This document shows, in pieces, positions 27,823 through 36,385 of a stretch of DNA of 41,528 nucleotides. Below the pieces are notes generated by a model, which saw only the letters and a list, made by a program, of their open reading frames with translations, made no database searches and had not been told where the DNA came from. The stretch comes from Mycobacterium attenuatum. Lineage in GTDB: Bacteria; Actinomycetota; Actinomycetes; Mycobacteriales; Mycobacteriaceae. A program made the position numbers and the translations under genes. Numbering within the stretch: position 1 is the stretch's first letter; every line of letters starts with the position of its first letter. Location of the stretch: contig NZ_UPHT01000078.1 in assembly GCF_900566085.1 (NCBI RefSeq), positions 1 to 41,528 on the forward strand. The letters are read 5' to 3'.

Positions 27823-29207
27823 CGCGACGAGTTCTGCTGCTCAACGTCGTCGGGCTCACCCAACCGCTGCTGCAGCACATGCCGAATCTGTCCGCGTTTG
27901 CCGCCCGGGGCGCGATGCGTCAGCTGACCCCAGTGTTCCCGGCGGTCACCTGCTCGGTGCAGTCGTCGATGGTCACCGGCCGGATGCCCAACCAGCACGG
28001 AATCGTCGGCAACGGCTGGTATTTTCGCGACCTGGGCGAGGTGTTGCTGTGGCGGCAAAGCAACAAGCTGGTTGCGGGCGAGAAGGTTTGGGAGACCGCC
28101 GCGGGGCGTTGCGACGGGTACACCTCGGCAAATGTCGGCTGGTGGTACGCGATGAACGCGAGCAACGACGTGATCGTCACGCCCCGGCCGGTGTACCACC
28201 AGGACGGCCGCAAATCACCGGACTGCTACGCCGTGCCCTCGGATCTGCACGACATCCTCAGCGATAAGTTGGGCACGTTCCCGCTGTTCCAATACTGGGG
28301 ACCGACGGCCGACATCACGTCATCACGCTGGCTGGTGGATGCGTCCATCGAAATCCTGCAGCGGTATTCACCCACGTTGCTCACAACGTATATCCCACAC
28401 CTAGACTACGACTTTCAACGCTACGGTCCCCGGTCACCGCAGGCCCGCAGCGCCGCTGCGGACGTGGACGCGGCACTGGCCCCCCTGCTGGCCGCGGCCG
28501 CCGAGCATAACATGGCGACCGTCGTGGTCTCCGAATACGGGATCGCGCCGGCCAACAACCCGGTGGATGTCAACCGCCGGCTCCGCGCGGAAGGGTATCT
28601 GAGCGTCTACACCCAACAAGGACGGGAATACCTGGACCCGTGGACGTCACGCGCATTCGCCGTCGCCGACCATCAAGCCGCGCACATCTATGTGCGTGAC
28701 GAGTCCGACATCGCCCGGGTGGCCGCTCTGGTCGCGGAGCTCGACGGTGTCGACGCGGTCCTGGATCGAAAAGCCCAGCAGGCCTTGGCCATTGATCATC
28801 CGCGGGCGGGGGAGCTGGTCGCGATTGCCGAACCGGCCGCGTGGTTCACCTACTACTACTGGCTCGACGACGCCCGGGCACCGGAGTTCGCGCCGTGTGT
28901 GGACATTCATCGCAAACCCGGTTACGACCCCGCCGAGTTGCTGATGAACCCCGACGATCGGACGGTCAAAGCCAAAGCCGCCGCGGCACTGGCCAAAAAG
29001 GCGCTGGGCCTTCGATACACCATGGGAGTCATCGCTCTTCACGGCCGGCATGTCGGCGGCACGCACGGCAGGCTGCCGGACTCCGACGAGGACACGCCCT
29101 TGATCATCACCTCGGCACCAGACCTGCTGTCGGATGGGGCTGCGCCCATGCCGGTTACCGCGGTGCGAGACGTGGTGCTGGACGCCCACGGCCTACGGCA
29201 ACACTGA
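27819..29207 (+). CDS. eboF: alkaline phosphatase/nucleotide pyrophosphatase-like EboF
   Basis: Phosphodiesterase/phosphatase of the alkaline-phosphatase superfamily, 462 residues. The nucleophile is probably T44 in FPAVTCSVQSSMVTGRMPNQ, followed by HGIVGNGW. Other metal-site stretches are YIPHLDYDFQRYGP (Asp/His), VVVSEYGIAPANNP, ADHQAAHIYV and THGRLPDSDEDTPLI. No signal peptide is seen, so it is probably cytoplasmic like other EboF proteins. It is the last gene of the operon; its last 15 bases overlap the convergent cycA end. In the pathway it could remove a phosphate or cleave a phosphodiester from the cyclitol intermediate (inference). Confidence 0.86.
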   Translation: MTRRVLLLNVVGLTQPLLQHMPNLSAFAARGAMRQLTPVFPAVTCSVQSSMVTGRMPNQHGIVGNGWYFRDLGEVLLWRQSNKLVAGEKVWETAAGRCDGYTSANVGWWYAMNASNDVIVTPRPVYHQDGRKSPDCYAVPSDLHDILSDKLGTFPLFQYWGPTADITSSRWLVDASIEILQRYSPTLLTTYIPHLDYDFQRYGPRSPQARSAAADVDAALAPLLAAAAEHNMATVVVSEYGIAPANNPVDVNRRLRAEGYLSVYTQQGREYLDPWTSRAFAVADHQAAHIYVRDESDIARVAALVAELDGVDAVLDRKAQQALAIDHPRAGELVAIAEPAAWFTYYYWLDDARAPEFAPCVDIHRKPGYDPAELLMNPDDRTVKAKAAAALAKKALGLRYTMGVIALHGRHVGGTHGRLPDSDEDTPLIITSAPDLLSDGAAPMPVTAVRDVVLDAHGLRQH

Positions 29208-30584
29208 GGGCTCGTCGCTGAGCACGCCGGCGTTGGTGTTTCGCCTGCGGACGATGACCCAACCCAGCGTGAGGACCGCGAACCACAGCGGGGCCGATGC
29301 CAACGCGATCGCTGTTTCGCGGTTGGTGGTCAGGGTCCAGATCACGAATGCAAAAAAGGCCAGTACCGCCCAACACATTTGCACGCCACCGGGCATCTTG
29401 TAGGCGGAGTCGGCGTGACGCTGCGGATGCCGGCGGCGGTACACGAGGTAGCTGACGACGATCGTGGCCCACACGAACATGAAGAGCAGCGAGGCGATCG
29501 TGGTGATCAACGTAAAGGCCCCGATGACCGACCCGCCCGCGTACAGCAGCGGGATGGAGGTCAGCAGCAGTGGAGCCGTGCACACAATGGCCGACGCGGG
29601 CACACCGCCCCGGTTGAGGCGTTGGAACACGCCTGGCGCGCTGCCCTCGTCGGCCAGGCCGAACAGCATTCGGCCGGTGGAAAACACGCCGGAGTTGGCC
29701 GAGGAGGCGGCTGCGGTGGTCACCACGAAGTTGACGACCGATGCTGCCGCGGCCAGGCCGGCCAGCGAAAACATTGTCACGAAAGGGGATTGGCCGCTGG
29801 CGAAGCGCCGCCAGGGCACCACCGCCAGGATCGCCACCAGCGCACCGACATAGAAGATCGCCACCCGCACCGGGACGGCATTGATCGCGCGGGGAAGTGT
29901 ACGACGAGGATTTGCCGTTTCGCCGGCGGCGGTGCCGACGAGTTCGACTCCGATGTAGGCGAAGAACGCGATCTGGAACCCGCTGGCCACGCCCATGAAG
30001 CCCCGGGGGAACAATCCGCCGTCGTTCCAAAGGTTTTCAATCGTGGCCCGATCACCTTGCGGAGAGACAAAGTTGGTCACCACCAGTAATGCGCCCAGCG
30101 CGATGAGACTCAGTATCGCGACCACTTTGATCAACGCCAGCCAGAATTCCATCTCGCCGAAATGGCCGACGCTGAACAAGTTGACCATGAGGATGAGGGC
30201 GACGGTGAGCAGTGCCGGTAACCACACCGGTGCGGCGGGCCACCAGAACCTGGCATAGCCGGTGATCGCCACGAGGTCTGCGATACCGGTGACGACCCAG
30301 GCGAACCAGTACGACCACCCCAGATAAAAAGCTGCGGCGGGCCCCAACAGGTCGGCCGTGAAATCGACGAACGATTTGTAGTTCAGGTTCGACAGCAGCA
30401 GTTCACCCATCGCCCGCAGGACGAAAAACACGAAGAACCCGATGATCGCGTACACCACTAGCACCGCGGGACCGGCGAGGGAGATCGTGCGTCCGGAGCC
30501 CATGAACAGGCCGGTGCCGATCGCTCCTCCGATGGCGATCAACTGAATATGACGGTTGGCGAGCCTGCGCTGCAGGTGCGGCAT
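29193..30584 (-). CDS. cycA: amino-acid permease CycA (D-serine/alanine/glycine transporter)
   Basis: APC-superfamily transporter with about twelve membrane segments over 463 residues, importing small neutral amino acids; in mycobacteria CycA is a route for D-cycloserine uptake. The amino-acid permease signature is at the N-terminus: HIQLIAIGGAIGTGLFMGSG then GRTISLAGPAVLVVYAIIGF. NYKSFVDFTADLLGPAAAFY and YIGVELVGTAAGETANPRRT are typical of the GABA permease/CycA branch. ATG 30584; its TAG lies inside the end of eboF. The gene corresponds to Rv1704c and is part of the conserved backbone, with PPE22 upstream in the same direction. Confidence 0.92.
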   Translation of the reverse strand: MPHLQRRLANRHIQLIAIGGAIGTGLFMGSGRTISLAGPAVLVVYAIIGFFVFFVLRAMGELLLSNLNYKSFVDFTADLLGPAAAFYLGWSYWFAWVVTGIADLVAITGYARFWWPAAPVWLPALLTVALILMVNLFSVGHFGEMEFWLALIKVVAILSLIALGALLVVTNFVSPQGDRATIENLWNDGGLFPRGFMGVASGFQIAFFAYIGVELVGTAAGETANPRRTLPRAINAVPVRVAIFYVGALVAILAVVPWRRFASGQSPFVTMFSLAGLAAAASVVNFVVTTAAASSANSGVFSTGRMLFGLADEGSAPGVFQRLNRGGVPASAIVCTAPLLLTSIPLLYAGGSVIGAFTLITTIASLLFMFVWATIVVSYLVYRRRHPQRHADSAYKMPGGVQMCWAVLAFFAFVIWTLTTNRETAIALASAPLWFAVLTLGWVIVRRRNTNAGVLSDEPSVLP

Positions 30585-30635
30585 GTGGCGTCCTCATCAC
30601 GCGGTGGGTTGAATTGTGCACCACAGCAGCGGCGG

Positions 30636-31817
30636 TCACCCCGCAAATGGCGGCCTGGACATCACGGTGACCCGCAATCCGTACTTGGGACCGGCGCCCG
30701 CACCGGCAGCGCCCGGGCCGGCCAGTGGCAATCCGCCCAGCAGGCTTCCCGGCGCGGCGACCTCCGGCGGATTGACGATGTCGCTGGCCAGCGGTGCAAT
30801 GTCGGGTCTGACGGCCGGGCCCGGATCGACCGCGGTCCAGGTGGGCGGCACCGACAGCTTGCCGATCGCGGAAGCGTTGCCCAGGCCGGCCGCTACCGGC
30901 CCGGCGCCGCCGAGGGCAGCCGGGGCGGCGCCGGCAGCAGCGGAGGCCACTCCCGCGGCCGCGTCGGCGGCTTGCGGGCCTATCCAGCCCAGCGCCCGCC
31001 ACGACCCGATCAGGCTGTTGCCGATGCCGATGGCGAAATACGGCAAACCCACGGTGTTGTAGAGGAGCTGGGATATCGGCAAGTACCAGTTGACGAGCCA
31101 CTGCAGCCACGCCGGAATCGAGGAAGCGCCGGCCGACGCCAGCTCCGACAACTCCGACGCCAGCGGTGACGCCAGGCTCATCAGCGTGCTCGGCAGCTCA
31201 GAGATCAGGCCGGACAGGGTGCTCTGCGCTGCGCCCGCGGCGGTGGCAGCGGCCTGGGCAACAGCGGCGGATTGCGTAGCGGCCGCGGACGGGCTGGTGA
31301 TGTGTGGCGGCGGGGTAAACGGTGTGAGCTCCGCGGCGCTGGCCGAGGAAGCCGCGTAGCTGTACATGGCTCTGCTGTCCTGGGCCCACATCTCGGCGTA
31401 GTGAGCTTCCAGAGCCGCGATGGCGACGCCGAATTGCCCGTAGACGTTTTTCGCGACGAGCGATGCCAGCTGCGCGCGGTTGGCCGCGACGAGCGGCGGG
31501 GGGACCACCGAGGCAAACGCCGTCTCAAAGGCGGCTGCTGCCGCCCGCGCCTGGCCGGCAGCTTGTTCGGCCTGCGCGGCGGCGGCTCGCATCCATGCCA
31601 GGTAAGGTACGACTGCTTGGAACATCAAAGCCGATGCCGGGCCCAGCCATTCGTCGGAGTGCAGCATCGTCAGCACCCTGTCGTAGCCGTCGGCGGTCAG
31701 ATTCAGCTCGGAAGCCAATCCGTTCCAGGCCGACGCGGCCGCCACCATGGGCGCGGAACCCGGACCGGTATACATGCGCCCCGAGTTGACTTCCGGTGGC
31801 AGTGCCCCGAAATCCAT
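30636..31817 (-). CDS. PPE22: PPE family protein, SVP subfamily (PPE22-like)
   Basis: Mycobacterial PPE protein, substrate of an ESX/type VII secretion system, usually with a PE partner. It starts [20 protein letters not shown], with the canonical PPE motif, and the 180-residue PPE domain includes the WLGPAS segment (WxG-like turn) and [19 protein letters not shown]. The C-terminal half carries the SVP-subfamily motif GKLSVPPTW (about 319-327) and ends in [12 protein letters not shown]. 393 residues. No PE gene is adjacent. It corresponds by position to Rv1705c. Confidence 0.9.
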   Translation of the reverse strand: MDFGALPPEVNSGRMYTGPGSAPMVAAASAWNGLASELNLTADGYDRVLTMLHSDEWLGPASALMFQAVVPYLAWMRAAAAQAEQAAGQARAAAAAFETAFASVVPPPLVAANRAQLASLVAKNVYGQFGVAIAALEAHYAEMWAQDSRAMYSYAASSASAAELTPFTPPPHITSPSAAATQSAAVAQAAATAAGAAQSTLSGLISELPSTLMSLASPLASELSELASAGASSIPAWLQWLVNWYLPISQLLYNTVGLPYFAIGIGNSLIGSWRALGWIGPQAADAAAGVASAAAGAAPAALGGAGPVAAGLGNASAIGKLSVPPTWTAVDPGPAVRPDIAPLASDIVNPPEVAAPGSLLGGLPLAGPGAAGAGAGPKYGLRVTVMSRPPFAG

Positions 31818-31870
31818 TTGCTATGAACTCCTTACGTTTTCGCGGTCCGTCAGGTCGATCACTGAACCGG

Positions 31871-32980
31871 CTATCCGGCATTCGGTGGGCGACAGATCAC
31901 CTGGACGCGTGATCCATAGCGGCGGCCGAAGTTGCCGCCGTCTTGTGCCGCTCTCGACCGTGACGGCGATACACCCTGCAGTAGGCCAGACAATTCGCCG
32001 GCCCGGACGCCGGCACGAACTCCTCGGGCCGATAACGTCACCACTTTCGCGTCTGCGGGAGAGGGTGGCGGTGTCCAGCCCGGTGGCACCGACATCGGCC
32101 CGATCTTGACGGCCAGACCTGCGCTGATCGCTACCGGCCCGGCTCCTGCCTGCGACCAGCTCCAGCCGGCGGCGGCGCCGGAAGCGCCGGCTACCGCCCC
32201 GGCCACCGCGGCCGGCGCTTCGACGTTGGAAGCGCTGGACCACAACATCGCGGCCACGAACTGTAGGGGGTTCAAGGTGAGTCCGCCGGCGTCGTAAATG
32301 AACGCCTCCGAGATCGCCAAGGCGTCCAGAATCGTGGTCCAGTACTGCAGCAAGGTATTCCATGGAAATGTGGACGCGGACGGGTTGGTGACGTTGGGCG
32401 GCGCCGTGAACGGCGTCAACACCGAGGCGATCGCCGCGGCGCCGGCGTATTCGTGCATGGCGGTGGCGTCCTGGACCCACATCTCGGCGTAGTGGGCTTC
32501 GGCGGTCGCGATTGCCGGGCTGTTTTGCCCGAACCAGTTGGTCGCGACCAACGCCATCAGCAAAGTCCTATTGGCCGCGATTACCGGCGGTGGCACGGTT
32601 AGCGCAAAAGCCAACTCATAGGCGGCTGCGGCCGCGCTGACCTGGATTGCGGCTTGTTCGGCAAGCGCCGCTGTGGTACTCAGCCAGCCGACAAACGGCA
32701 GAACGGCGGTCACCATGGCATCGGCTGCCTGGCCCCGCCACCGCAGGCTGGCCAGCTCCAAGACCGCCGAATTGTAGGCAGTTGCGGCGGTCTCCAGGTC
32801 ATCGGCCAACCGGCCCCATGCCGCCGCGGCGGCCATCAGCGGACCCGATCCCGGGCCGCTGTACATCCGCCCCGAATTGATCTCGGGTGGCAACGCCGCG
32901 AAGTTGGATAGCGCACCCGGGCCGATGCTGCCGGCATCCGGCGCGCTGCCGGCAGCGGGGACAAGCAGGACGACGGGCAC
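31871..32980 (-). CDS. PPE23: PPE family protein, SVP subfamily (PPE23-like), extended N-terminus
   Basis: Second PPE-SVP gene, 53 bases upstream of PPE22-like on the same strand. The PPE domain has [32 protein letters not shown] (the WxG turn) and [19 protein letters not shown]. The SVP motif is [10 protein letters not shown], and the tail ends VICRPPNAG. Instead of starting at MDF, the motif is preceded by LSN and an extra 25 residues from ATG 32980. No in-frame ATG or GTG exists at the normal start. From memory the M. tuberculosis PPE23 also has an LSNF extension, so this is probably lineage-specific rather than an error. 369 residues. Confidence 0.85.
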   Translation of the reverse strand: MPVVLLVPAAGSAPDAGSIGPGALSNFAALPPEINSGRMYSGPGSGPLMAAAAAWGRLADDLETAATAYNSAVLELASLRWRGQAADAMVTAVLPFVGWLSTTAALAEQAAIQVSAAAAAYELAFALTVPPPVIAANRTLLMALVATNWFGQNSPAIATAEAHYAEMWVQDATAMHEYAGAAAIASVLTPFTAPPNVTNPSASTFPWNTLLQYWTTILDALAISEAFIYDAGGLTLNPLQFVAAMLWSSASNVEAPAAVAGAVAGASGAAAGWSWSQAGAGPVAISAGLAVKIGPMSVPPGWTPPPSPADAKVVTLSARGVRAGVRAGELSGLLQGVSPSRSRAAQDGGNFGRRYGSRVQVICRPPNAG

Positions 32981-33369
32981 CGCCTACGACCCGATCGCGA
33001 TGGCCGATTGCCCGGCGCGGACCCCGGCCGAGCGCGACGAAGTGATACAACGAGCTGCATTGACGTGGCTAGTTGTGTTGGGAAAATTAACGGTCATCGA
33101 CACCACCTAGCGCTGGGAAACTGAACGCGGTCGGTCGCGACATCGCTGTCAGCAAACAGTGCCCTTGTTTTTATCGACAATTGTCGGGATTGGGAGACCG
33201 AGCGACAATTACTGCTTTGTTAACCCGCAGGTAGGGGTAGCGAACCAAGATAAAATCAGCGTACGTCTAATTCCGGTTTTAAACTATTTCCGGCCGGCGA
33301 AGCGTTGCGATGCGTCAGCCCGGAACGTCCAAATTAAAACATAATTCTGAACCTGCAGCTTGAATCACA
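32981..33369. other. AT-rich intergenic region between PPE23-like and P450 genes
   Basis: Divergent gap of about 390 bases. Positions 33150-33350 are markedly AT-rich for this genome (TTTTAAACTATTT, AATTAAAACATAATTC). Promoters for both flanking genes must lie here, but no clear -10/-35 pair stands out. No small gene has both a ribosome site and plausible coding. Confidence 0.5.
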
Positions 33370-34650
33370 ATGGCGCCTCGCCCGGTACCTGGTGACCGTT
33401 CTTCGCGGTCGGCGAAGTTAGTGTGGGGGTCCATGTGTCCCACTGTGTTCGAAGCCGACCTGCCGTTGCTCGCCTACCGAGACGCCCGCAGTCCGGAGGA
33501 AGCGCACCGCCTCATCCGGCAAGCACGCGAACAGTCCCCGATCGCCATGGGCCTGTTAGGTCCGGAGATCTTGAGCTACGAGTTGGTACGAAGCGTGCTG
33601 CTCGATAGCCGGTTCACCGTGCCCAAGGGACTTTTCCTTGCTGCCCAAGGGATTACGTCGGGTCGCTTGTGGGAACGGTTCCGTAACAACCTCATGAGTC
33701 TGGACGGTGCCGAACACAACCGACTGCGCCGGCTGGTTTCCAAGGCGTTCACGCCACGCTCGACGGTGCGGCTGGAGCCGACGATCACGGAAGTGATCAC
33801 CTCGCTCGTCGACCCGCTGACAGTGGTTGGCCGGTGCGACGTGGTCACTGATATCGCTCAGCGCTATCCGATTCCGGTCATCTGCGCGTTGCTCGGTGCT
33901 CCCGCGGCGGATTGGCAATTGTTCTCCGACTGGGCCGACGACATCTTCAAGATGTTCACCTGGAACGCCGCCGGGAACGAGGCCGTCATCATGAATGCCT
34001 ACGACCAGCTCGATGCCTACGTCGACGACATGGTCGCGCAGCGGCGCGACAACCTCACGGACGACTTGATTTCGGAGTTGATCCGCGCCGAGGAAGACGG
34101 CGACCGGCTCAACCGCGACGAGCTGTGCAGGTTGGTATCGGCAATGCTGATGGCCGGCACCGACACCACCCGCAACCAACTGGCTGCCGCCGTACAGGTG
34201 CTCTGCGACCACCCGGAGCAATGGGCACTGCTTGGCCGGCACCCGCAGCTGGCCCCCAGCGCGGTGGCCGAGCTGGTGCGGCACACCCCGGCGGCCTTCG
34301 CTGTCATCCGCCAAGCCGTCGAGGACGTCGAACTGGCCGGCGTGGTCATTCCGGCCGGTACCCAACTGAGTGTCAACATCGCCGCGGCCAACCGAGACCC
34401 AGACGTATACGAAGACCCGGAGCGCCTGGACATCACCCGTGACGATCCTGCGGCGAGGCTGGCTTTCGGTGCCGGGGTGCACCATTGCCTCGGCGCGCAC
34501 CTGGCCAGGGCCGAGCTTGGTTTGGGACTGACGGTCATGACTCAGCGACTGCGCAACCCGCGGCGCACCGGCCCGGCGCCGTGGCGACCGTTCACGCCAC
34601 TGACGGGCCCGGTCACGCTGCCCATCGAGTTCGACGTTGTCGCTAGCTAG
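33370..34650 (+). CDS. cytochrome P450
   Basis: Haem monooxygenase, soluble bacterial type. The I-helix motif is AGTDTT (262-267), K-helix ExxR is ELVR (E301-R304), and the haem-Cys loop is FGAGVHHCLGAHLARAE with Cys at 373. The substrate-side segments (NLMSLDGAEHNRLRRLVSKA, then FTPR) are standard for P450s of the CYP105/CYP125-like bacterial fold, but I cannot assign a CYP family. The start is uncertain: ATG 33370 lacks a ribosome site, and ATG 33433 (MCPTVFEADLP) would give a more typical 405 residues. No ferredoxin gene is adjacent. The stop overlaps the stop of the convergent exporter. It is not part of the M. tuberculosis gene order here as I know it. Confidence 0.9.
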   Translation: MAPRPVPGDRSSRSAKLVWGSMCPTVFEADLPLLAYRDARSPEEAHRLIRQAREQSPIAMGLLGPEILSYELVRSVLLDSRFTVPKGLFLAAQGITSGRLWERFRNNLMSLDGAEHNRLRRLVSKAFTPRSTVRLEPTITEVITSLVDPLTVVGRCDVVTDIAQRYPIPVICALLGAPAADWQLFSDWADDIFKMFTWNAAGNEAVIMNAYDQLDAYVDDMVAQRRDNLTDDLISELIRAEEDGDRLNRDELCRLVSAMLMAGTDTTRNQLAAAVQVLCDHPEQWALLGRHPQLAPSAVAELVRHTPAAFAVIRQAVEDVELAGVVIPAGTQLSVNIAAANRDPDVYEDPERLDITRDDPAARLAFGAGVHHCLGAHLARAELGLGLTVMTQRLRNPRRTGPAPWRPFTPLTGPVTLPIEFDVVAS

Positions 34651-36206
34651 CTTGCGCGCTTAAACGGTTGTGCTGCTTGGCTTTTCGGCAAAAAAGCCAC
34701 CGGAACGAAGGTCAGCCCGACCAGCACGACCGCGATCACGAACACCACTGCGTAGGCGTGGGAGAGGTCGTGCATCACAGCGACCGGGAAATTGAGGTCG
34801 CGCGCCGCTGCCGGCAGGGCCGATTCGTCAAGCGGGACCCCGCGCTGCGCGGCGTTGTCGCGCAGCGCCTCGATTGTGTGGGCAGCGGAGATGTTTGCGC
34901 TGCGGTTGAACTGACCGGTCAGGATCACCGACATCAGTGCCGTACCCACCGAGGCCGCCACCTGCTGATTGACACTGATCAACGTCGAACCGCGCGCGAT
35001 CTGCTGCGGGGCCAGGGCAGCTACCGCAGCGGCCGACAGCGGCGTCATGGTGGCACCCATGCCCAGGCCCATGATGGTCAGGCCGGTGAGCAAGGTCGGC
35101 AGGTAGTCGGCCTGCACCGCAACCCCGTAGGCGAAAACGCCCATCCCGGCGGCGATCAGCGCGATGCCCACCAGCAGGATGCTGCGCGGTCCCCGTTTGT
35201 CCATCAACGTTCCGGCGAGCGGCATGGTCACCATGGCGCCGATTCCGCGCGGAACCATGCTCATCCCGGCCTGTAGCGGCCGTTGGTGCAGCAGTTCCTG
35301 GAAGTAACTCGGAAAGAGCAGTCCGGCGCCGAAAAAGGAGGCGGCGAACAAGAACATCGCTACGTTGGCCAGCCTGACGGTCCGGTTGCTGAACAGCCGC
35401 AGATCAAGGAGCGGATGATCCGAGCGCAACAGCGCGTGCACGACGAACCCGGTGATCAGCACCAGGCCCACGGCCACGGGTATCCAGACCCGCCGGTCAG
35501 CCACCGTGCCGCAGCGAGGCACCTGCGAGACCCCGTATAAGAATGTGGCCAGGCCGGGGGAGAGCAGCAACATGCCGATCACGTCGAAGGTTTCCGAGGC
35601 TGCCGGCTGATCCGGTGGGAATACCGTCATGGCCAGTGCCACGGTGATCAGGCCGATCGGCAGATTGATCCAGAAGATCCATTCCCACCCGTAGCTGTCG
35701 ATCAGCCAGCCGCCCAGCACCGGACCGAAGATCGGGCCGAGCAGCATCGGAATGCCCAGGATGGCCAGCACCCGCCCGAGCCGCTGAGGGCCCGCCTCCC
35801 GGGTCAGGATGGTCAGCACTAGCGGCATCAGCATGCCGCCGCCGAGGCCCTGCACCACGCGGAACGCGACCAGCAAGGTGATGTTGGGCGCCATCGCGCA
35901 CAGCAATGAGCCGAAGGTGAATGCGAGCAGCGAACCGATGAAGGGGCGCTTGGTGCCAAACCGGTCGGCCACCCAACCGGCAAGCGGGATCACCGCCGCC
36001 AAGGCCAGGGTGTAGCCGGTCATGGTCCAGGCGACCATGGCCTGCGTGGTGTGGAAGGTGGCGACGAAGGTGCGCTGGGCGACGGTGACGACCGTCGTGT
36101 CCACGATCGACATCATCGCGCCCAGGACACACACGCCGGCGATCCGCAGCAGCCGGGGGTCCAGTTGATCGGTGTGGCTTCGTTGGTCGGTGCTCGTGTC
36201 GTCCAT
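34647..36206 (-). CDS. MFS multidrug exporter, DHA2 (EmrB/QacA) family
   Basis: Proton-driven efflux protein with 14 predicted membrane helices over 519 residues. Motif A appears as GWVADRFGTKRPF after helix 2. Motif C, diagnostic of antiporters, is LGPIFGPVLGGWLID in helix 5, and helix 1 has the DTTVVTVAQ (motif D1-type) sequence. LGGGMLMPLVL and TLISVNQQVAASVGTALMSV are typical of EmrB. ATG 36206; upstream lies the parA promoter in the opposite direction. It is tail-to-tail with the P450, sharing the CTAG stop region. The pair could form an oxidation-export module, but this is only positional. Confidence 0.9.
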   Translation of the reverse strand: MDDTSTDQRSHTDQLDPRLLRIAGVCVLGAMMSIVDTTVVTVAQRTFVATFHTTQAMVAWTMTGYTLALAAVIPLAGWVADRFGTKRPFIGSLLAFTFGSLLCAMAPNITLLVAFRVVQGLGGGMLMPLVLTILTREAGPQRLGRVLAILGIPMLLGPIFGPVLGGWLIDSYGWEWIFWINLPIGLITVALAMTVFPPDQPAASETFDVIGMLLLSPGLATFLYGVSQVPRCGTVADRRVWIPVAVGLVLITGFVVHALLRSDHPLLDLRLFSNRTVRLANVAMFLFAASFFGAGLLFPSYFQELLHQRPLQAGMSMVPRGIGAMVTMPLAGTLMDKRGPRSILLVGIALIAAGMGVFAYGVAVQADYLPTLLTGLTIMGLGMGATMTPLSAAAVAALAPQQIARGSTLISVNQQVAASVGTALMSVILTGQFNRSANISAAHTIEALRDNAAQRGVPLDESALPAAARDLNFPVAVMHDLSHAYAVVFVIAVVLVGLTFVPVAFLPKSQAAQPFKRAS

Positions 36207-36326
36207 GGCAGCTCCTCAGAACACCCCTGCCCGAGAAGCATGTCATACGGGCCGCGGTGCCGCGGCCTTCCACAGCAAGCTCCCAAGGTTGCCCGCGGGT
36301 CTCCCGGCGCAGGCGGAGGAAGCCGT

Positions 36327-36340
36327 TAGACTTTCCTGCG
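36327..36340 (+). promoter_or_regulatory. promoter -10 for a leaderless parA/scpAB operon transcript
   Basis: TAGACT (36327-36332) fits TANNNT and is the same hexamer as upstream of the LipJ-like gene. The ATG at 36341 is 8 bases downstream, so the message would begin at or within a base or two of that ATG. Confidence 0.5.
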
Positions 36341-36385
36341 ATGTCCACCCTGACGCCCGTGACCCTCGGCCGCGACCGGGTATGA
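36341..36385 (+). CDS. 14-codon leaderless upstream ORF coupled to parA
   Basis: ATG 36341 at the expected transcript start opens a 14-codon frame MSTLTPVTLGRDRV. Its TGA (36383-36385) overlaps the parA ATG (36382). It could be a leader peptide feeding ribosomes into parA. It could also be the original N-terminus of the ATPase cut off by a small deletion, because MSTLTPVTLGRDR resembles, as I recall, the start of the M. tuberculosis homologue. Confidence 0.45.
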   Translation: MSTLTPVTLGRDRV

